Positions 60,635 through 64,000 of a stretch of 64,000 nt of DNA are shown piece after piece. The stretch's first letter is position 1. Every line of letters begins with the position of its first letter. The DNA lies in assembly GCF_021545785.1 (NCBI RefSeq), contig NZ_CP079801.1, positions 3,840,001 through 3,904,000 of the forward strand, in the 5' to 3' direction. The notes under the pieces are model-generated. The model was not told the DNA's origin. It saw nothing but the letters and a program-made list of their open reading frames with translations, and searched no databases. Both the position numbers and the translations under genes were made by a program. This stretch comes from Halopseudomonas maritima. Lineage in GTDB: Bacteria > Pseudomonadota > Gammaproteobacteria > Pseudomonadales > Pseudomonadaceae.

Positions 60635-61666
60635 TCAGTCGGGAAAACGCAGATGTACCTTGTCGCTGGTCGCCACCGCCTGACAGGCAAGGGTCCAGCC
60701 TTCGTTTAGTTCCTGCTCGTCCAGCGCATCGTTGTGCAGCAGATCCACCTCGCCAGACACCAGGGTGCACATGCACGAGGCACAGGAGCCAACCAGGCAG
60801 GAGTGCGGTGGCTGCAGGCCCTCACGGCGCATAGCTGTCAACAGTAGTTCGCCGGGGGCACAATCGATCTCGCAGGTCTCGCCATCCAGCTCTACAGTAA
60901 GACGTGTCGCCGCTGCCCCGGCGTGCTCGACAATGCCATCGGTCTGCGGCGCTTCACTTTCACTGGGCAGCGAAACGAAACGCTCAACGTGCACCGCCGC
61001 CTCCGGCAAACCTGCCTGATGAAGGGCTGTGACGCTGGCATCCATAAACGGCTCAGGACCGCAGATAAAGGCTTGTGCCTGCTCGAAGCCTGCAGCCAGA
61101 TGCGCCAACTGATCCACGGTCGGGTGCCCCTGCACGCTGGCCAGCCAGTGCACTACCTGCAGACGCTGCGGGTGCTGCGCAACCAACTGTTGGAGCAGGT
61201 CACGAAAGATCACGGATTGCTCGTCACGATTGGCGTAGATCAGGCGGATGCGCCCTTGTGCCTGACTCAGTACCGCCCGCAGTATCGACAGTACCGGCGT
61301 CACGCCGCTGCCACCGGCCAGCAGCAGGAAGTCGCCGTCCAATGAGCGCGGTACAAAAGCCCCGGCCGGCGGAAGCACTTCTATCTCACTACCGGCAGCC
61401 AGCTGGTCGCAGAGCCAGTTGGAGCCTCGACCATCGGCCACCCGCTTGACCGTTACACGCAAATTTTCGTTAGCGTAGGGCGTACTGGACAGCGAATAGC
61501 AGCGCGGCAGCCAATCATCCTGATGCGGAATGCGCAGGGTCAAAAACTGCCCAGGGCGGTAGCTAAAACGTTGCGCCAACTCGGAGGGCACACTGAACTC
61601 GAAGGAGCAGCTGTCGTGGGTCTCTTGAATCACGTTGGCCACGCGCAGGGGAATGTAGTTGGTCAT
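60635..61666 (-). CDS. kshB: 3-ketosteroid 9-alpha-hydroxylase reductase, KshB type
   Basis: A 343-residue ferredoxin reductase. FAD motif R55-C-Y-S58, NAD motif GGSGVTP (118-124), and a C-terminal plant-type 2Fe-2S domain with C290-x4-C295-x2-C298-x29-C328. This is the layout of KshB, which feeds electrons from NADH to the Rieske oxygenase KshA for 9-alpha-hydroxylation and B-ring opening. The neighbour KstD supports it. A related reductase such as phenylacetyl-CoA epoxidase PaaE has the same layout. KshA itself is not in the window. Confidence 0.83.
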   Translation of the reverse strand: MTNYIPLRVANVIQETHDSCSFEFSVPSELAQRFSYRPGQFLTLRIPHQDDWLPRCYSLSSTPYANENLRVTVKRVADGRGSNWLCDQLAAGSEIEVLPPAGAFVPRSLDGDFLLLAGGSGVTPVLSILRAVLSQAQGRIRLIYANRDEQSVIFRDLLQQLVAQHPQRLQVVHWLASVQGHPTVDQLAHLAAGFEQAQAFICGPEPFMDASVTALHQAGLPEAAVHVERFVSLPSESEAPQTDGIVEHAGAAATRLTVELDGETCEIDCAPGELLLTAMRREGLQPPHSCLVGSCASCMCTLVSGEVDLLHNDALDEQELNEGWTLACQAVATSDKVHLRFPD

Positions 61667-61668
61667 GG

Positions 61669-62430
61669 TCAGATACTCATCACAAATTGGCCGCTGTCCA
61701 CCCGCAGCTCGATGCCGTTGACGGCGCGCGCCTCGTCGCTGGCCAGATACAGCACAGCCTCGGCCACGTCCCTCGGCTGGCAGGCGCGATTCATCGGGTC
61801 GCTGTCGATGGTGAAGGCGGCGGGGTCCATCCCCTTGGGGTAGCTCTCTCGGGTCATAGCCGTCATCACGCCATCGGGGTGCACCGAGTTGCAGCGGATG
61901 CGGTATTTCTGCCGGCGACAGTGCACTGCCACACTGCGGGTCAGCGCGGCGACCGCACCCTTGCTCGCGCCGTAGGCGAGATAGTCATGCCGGGCGGCCA
62001 ACGCCGCAATTGAGGAGATATTGACAATAGAGCCGCCAGCAGAGGCCTTCATTAGCCCCACCGCCATCTGACACCCCAGGAATGCGCTGTCGGCGTTGAC
62101 CCGCAACAGGCGTTGCCACTGCTCCAGGGTCGCGTCCTCAATCGAGCCGGGCAGCAAGATACCGGCATTGTTGACCAGCACATCCAGTCCGCGCTCATCC
62201 GCCTGCAGCTGCGCAGCGAGTGCCTGCCAGTGAGCCGGATCGCTGACATCCTGCTGCAGGAAGCTGGCGCGCTCACCCAGCTCGGCAGCCAGTGCTTCAC
62301 CCGCCTGTGCGTTCAGGTCGGTCAGCAGTACCCTGGCGCCCTGCTCTATAAACAGCCGCGCACAGGCCTCACCGATACCGCTGGCAGCACCGGTGACCAC
62401 CGCAGTCTTATCCTGCAGTCGCCCGCTCAT
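61669..62430 (-). CDS. SDR, 3-beta/17-beta-hydroxysteroid dehydrogenase type
   Basis: A 253-residue SDR with TGAASGIG (13-20), NNAG (87-90), S139, Y153 and K157, and the segment RCNSVHPDGVMTAMT, which is reminiscent of the 254-residue Comamonas 3-beta/17-beta-HSD. It overlaps kstD by four bases. A likely job is oxidation of the 3-hydroxyl to give the 3-ketosteroid substrate of KstD. Specificity is inference. Confidence 0.8.
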   Translation of the reverse strand: MSGRLQDKTAVVTGAASGIGEACARLFIEQGARVLLTDLNAQAGEALAAELGERASFLQQDVSDPAHWQALAAQLQADERGLDVLVNNAGILLPGSIEDATLEQWQRLLRVNADSAFLGCQMAVGLMKASAGGSIVNISSIAALAARHDYLAYGASKGAVAALTRSVAVHCRRQKYRIRCNSVHPDGVMTAMTRESYPKGMDPAAFTIDSDPMNRACQPRDVAEAVLYLASDEARAVNGIELRVDSGQFVMSI

Positions 62431-64000
62431 GCTGCCTGCTCCTGTAGCACGGCAGTGGCGACATGCTGGCCGGCAATCCAGCCGAACGTCATGGCCGGAC
62501 CAAGGGTGCCGCCGGCACCCGGATAGGTGGTGCCCAGCACCGAGGCCGAGCTGTTGCCAATGGCATACAGCCCGTCAATCACAGTGCCATTCTCACGTAC
62601 CACCTGCGCATGCTCATTGGTCAGCAAGCCGCCCTTGCTGCCAATGTCACCAGCGTACATTGGCATAGCGTAGTACGGCCCCTTGGCGATGGGCGCCAGA
62701 CACGGGTTGGGGCTGACGTTGCTGTCGCCGTAATAACGGTCGAACACATTACCGCCACGCTGGAAGTCTTTGTCCTCACCGGTCTGGGCGTAGCCGTTCA
62801 CTTTGTCCACCGTGGCCCGCAGCCCGCCAGCATCCACCCCGATCTGCGCCGCCAGCTCATCCAGCGAATCGGCCTTGTAGTAGAGACTGTTCAGCCACTG
62901 CTTGCGCAGGCGGCTGTCGGGCATGATCTGGCCGGGCATCAACGGGCCCATGGCGTAGTTGAAGCGGAAGTGGCTGTCGAAGACCGCCCAGGCCGGTATG
63001 CACTTGCCGCCGGTTTCGGCGTTGTTGCGGTACATGGCATCTACAAATTCCAGATAGGGCGCTGCTTCGTTGATAAAACGCTGACCCAGACCGTTGACCA
63101 CAATGGCGCCGGGGAAGGCGCGTTCGGCAAAGATGCCGCGCGCACGGTCTTCGCCAGGCACCAGTAGAGTCGGCGCCCACCAGCCCCAGTCCAGCAGGTC
63201 AGTAGCTGCGCCCAGAGCCTGCCCGGCCTGCAGTGCGGCACCGGTATTGGCACCGGCCGGAGTGGCGCTCCAGGCTGCCTGGGTCGGACCGGGGAAGTAC
63301 TTGTCGCGCAGCGCCTGGTTCTGCTCGAATCCGCCGCTGGCAAGAATGACGCCCTTGCGTGCGCGCAGGGTCTGAATCTGGCCATCGCGCTCCACCTTGA
63401 CGCCGCAAACGCGTCCACCCTCTTCCAGCAGCTCGCGAAAATCGCTGTTGAGCCACAGCGGAATCTGGCGGTCCAGCATGGAGGCGCGCAGACTGGCAAC
63501 CAGCGCATTTCCCAGCGCAGTGCGACGATCTCGCTTGCTGCCGGTTTTGCGGCGCCAGCGGAAGTCCAGTTTGTAGCGCAACATCAGGCGGATAATCATC
63601 CAGCGCCAGCCAAAGCTCTTGGACATCGCTTTATGCGCATCGCGCGCGGTCCAGGCGATTCGGCCCATCAGCATGTTGCCGGGCGCACCTTCGCGCAGTC
63701 CCGGCAGGTCATCGCCCAGCGCACTGAGGTCAAACAACTCCGGATCCAGGCTGCGGCCGCCTGGCAGCGAGCCCGGCAGGTGCTGATAGTAATCGGGGTA
63801 TTTATCTGCCACCGCATAGCGCACGCGCGTGTGTTTTTGCAGCCAGGACACCATTTGCGGCGCCTTGAGCATATAGGTACGCAGGCGAGGCTCGTCGACC
63901 CGGTCTCCCACGGCGGCCTTGAGGTAGGTCCAGGCCTGCTCCTCGCTGTCCTTGCCGCCAATCGCCTTGAACAGGTGATTGTTGGGTATCCAGATGCCGC
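62427..64000 (-). CDS. kstD: 3-ketosteroid delta-1-dehydrogenase (KstD), N-terminus beyond window
   Basis: The open frame runs through the right edge, so the start and the first FAD loop are missing; about 523 residues are visible. At the right edge the frame reads GIWIPNNHLFKAIGGKDSEE, typical of KstD after the glycine-rich FAD site. C-terminal GTTYPGAGGTLGPAMTFGWIAG is the conserved second FAD segment. KstD introduces the 1,2 double bond into ring A and with Ksh opens ring B. The in-frame GTG/ATG at 63911 is internal and not the start. Confidence 0.82.
   Translation of the reverse strand, partial: GIWIPNNHLFKAIGGKDSEEQAWTYLKAAVGDRVDEPRLRTYMLKAPQMVSWLQKHTRVRYAVADKYPDYYQHLPGSLPGGRSLDPELFDLSALGDDLPGLREGAPGNMLMGRIAWTARDAHKAMSKSFGWRWMIIRLMLRYKLDFRWRRKTGSKRDRRTALGNALVASLRASMLDRQIPLWLNSDFRELLEEGGRVCGVKVERDGQIQTLRARKGVILASGGFEQNQALRDKYFPGPTQAAWSATPAGANTGAALQAGQALGAATDLLDWGWWAPTLLVPGEDRARGIFAERAFPGAIVVNGLGQRFINEAAPYLEFVDAMYRNNAETGGKCIPAWAVFDSHFRFNYAMGPLMPGQIMPDSRLRKQWLNSLYYKADSLDELAAQIGVDAGGLRATVDKVNGYAQTGEDKDFQRGGNVFDRYYGDSNVSPNPCLAPIAKGPYYAMPMYAGDIGSKGGLLTNEHAQVVRENGTVIDGLYAIGNSSASVLGTTYPGAGGTLGPAMTFGWIAGQHVATAVLQEQAA

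Noticed and set aside
1..64000. tRNA, rRNA, CRISPR array or riboswitch
   Set aside because: No cloverleaf, rRNA-like or regularly spaced repeat sequence was seen on either strand.

Overview
This window looks like a chromosomal piece of a gammaproteobacterium, most likely a Pseudomonas/Halopseudomonas-type organism. It is GC-rich, genes are densely packed with ATGA-type overlaps, and it carries paired DUF1302/DUF1329 envelope genes. Its steroid genes resemble those of proteobacterial cholate and testosterone degraders. The taxon is an inference; no rRNA, tRNA or CRISPR is present.

Almost everything outside about 42.7-49.0 kb belongs to an aerobic steroid (probably bile-acid-type) degradation cluster. 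From 1 to 13.4 kb, two minus-strand operons encode breakdown of the C/D rings (hydrindanone, HIP): HsaC-type extradiol dioxygenase, IpdA/IpdB, a crotonase, IpdC, EchA20, FadE31/FadE32-like dehydrogenases, a FadA6-type thiolase, an SDR, a FadE33-like dehydrogenase, FadE30, IpdF and a MaoC hydratase. At 13.6-15.8 kb lie a DUF35-MaoC fusion and an SCP2-thiolase-like aldolase. Three exported proteins (SurE-like, a lipoprotein, a periplasmic protein) follow at 16-19 kb. At 19-28.5 kb are DUF1329/DUF1302 envelope proteins, a metallo-hydrolase, a FATP-type ligase, an old-yellow-enzyme-like reductase, a SnoaL/BaiE-like protein and two SDRs. At 28.7-33.1 kb a plus-strand operon has an MFS transporter, the HsaD-type hydrolase and a dienoyl-CoA-reductase-like flavoenzyme. 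At 33.3-42.5 kb are a second ligase, two acyl-CoA dehydrogenases, a KstD-superfamily flavoprotein, another flavoenzyme, a second BaiE-like protein and SDRs. At 49-55.7 kb is the last side-chain cycle (ChsE1/ChsE2, ChsH1/ChsH2, Ltp2) plus an SDR and a crotonase. At 55.9-64 kb are a second DUF1329/DUF1302 pair, a FadD3-like ligase, KshB, an SDR and KstD, which runs off the right edge.

The most striking regulatory signal is a 16-bp palindrome, consensus TCGTCCGNNNRGACKA. I found it eight times in seven intergenic regions, at the head of nine transcription directions. A -10-like hexamer (xAxxRT) starts 23-24 bases past the operator, which centres the operator near -42, the position of a class II activator. 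No regulator gene is present in the window, so the protein that binds it must lie elsewhere.

The steroid cluster is interrupted at 42.7-49.0 kb by AT-richer, apparently acquired DNA. This carries a three-gene operon (a 724-residue protein of unknown family, a prokaryotic viperin, and a HicA-like small protein overlapping viperin by ATGA), followed by an IS1182-family insertion sequence. This looks like an antiviral module, and its gene combination is the best candidate here for an undescribed system.
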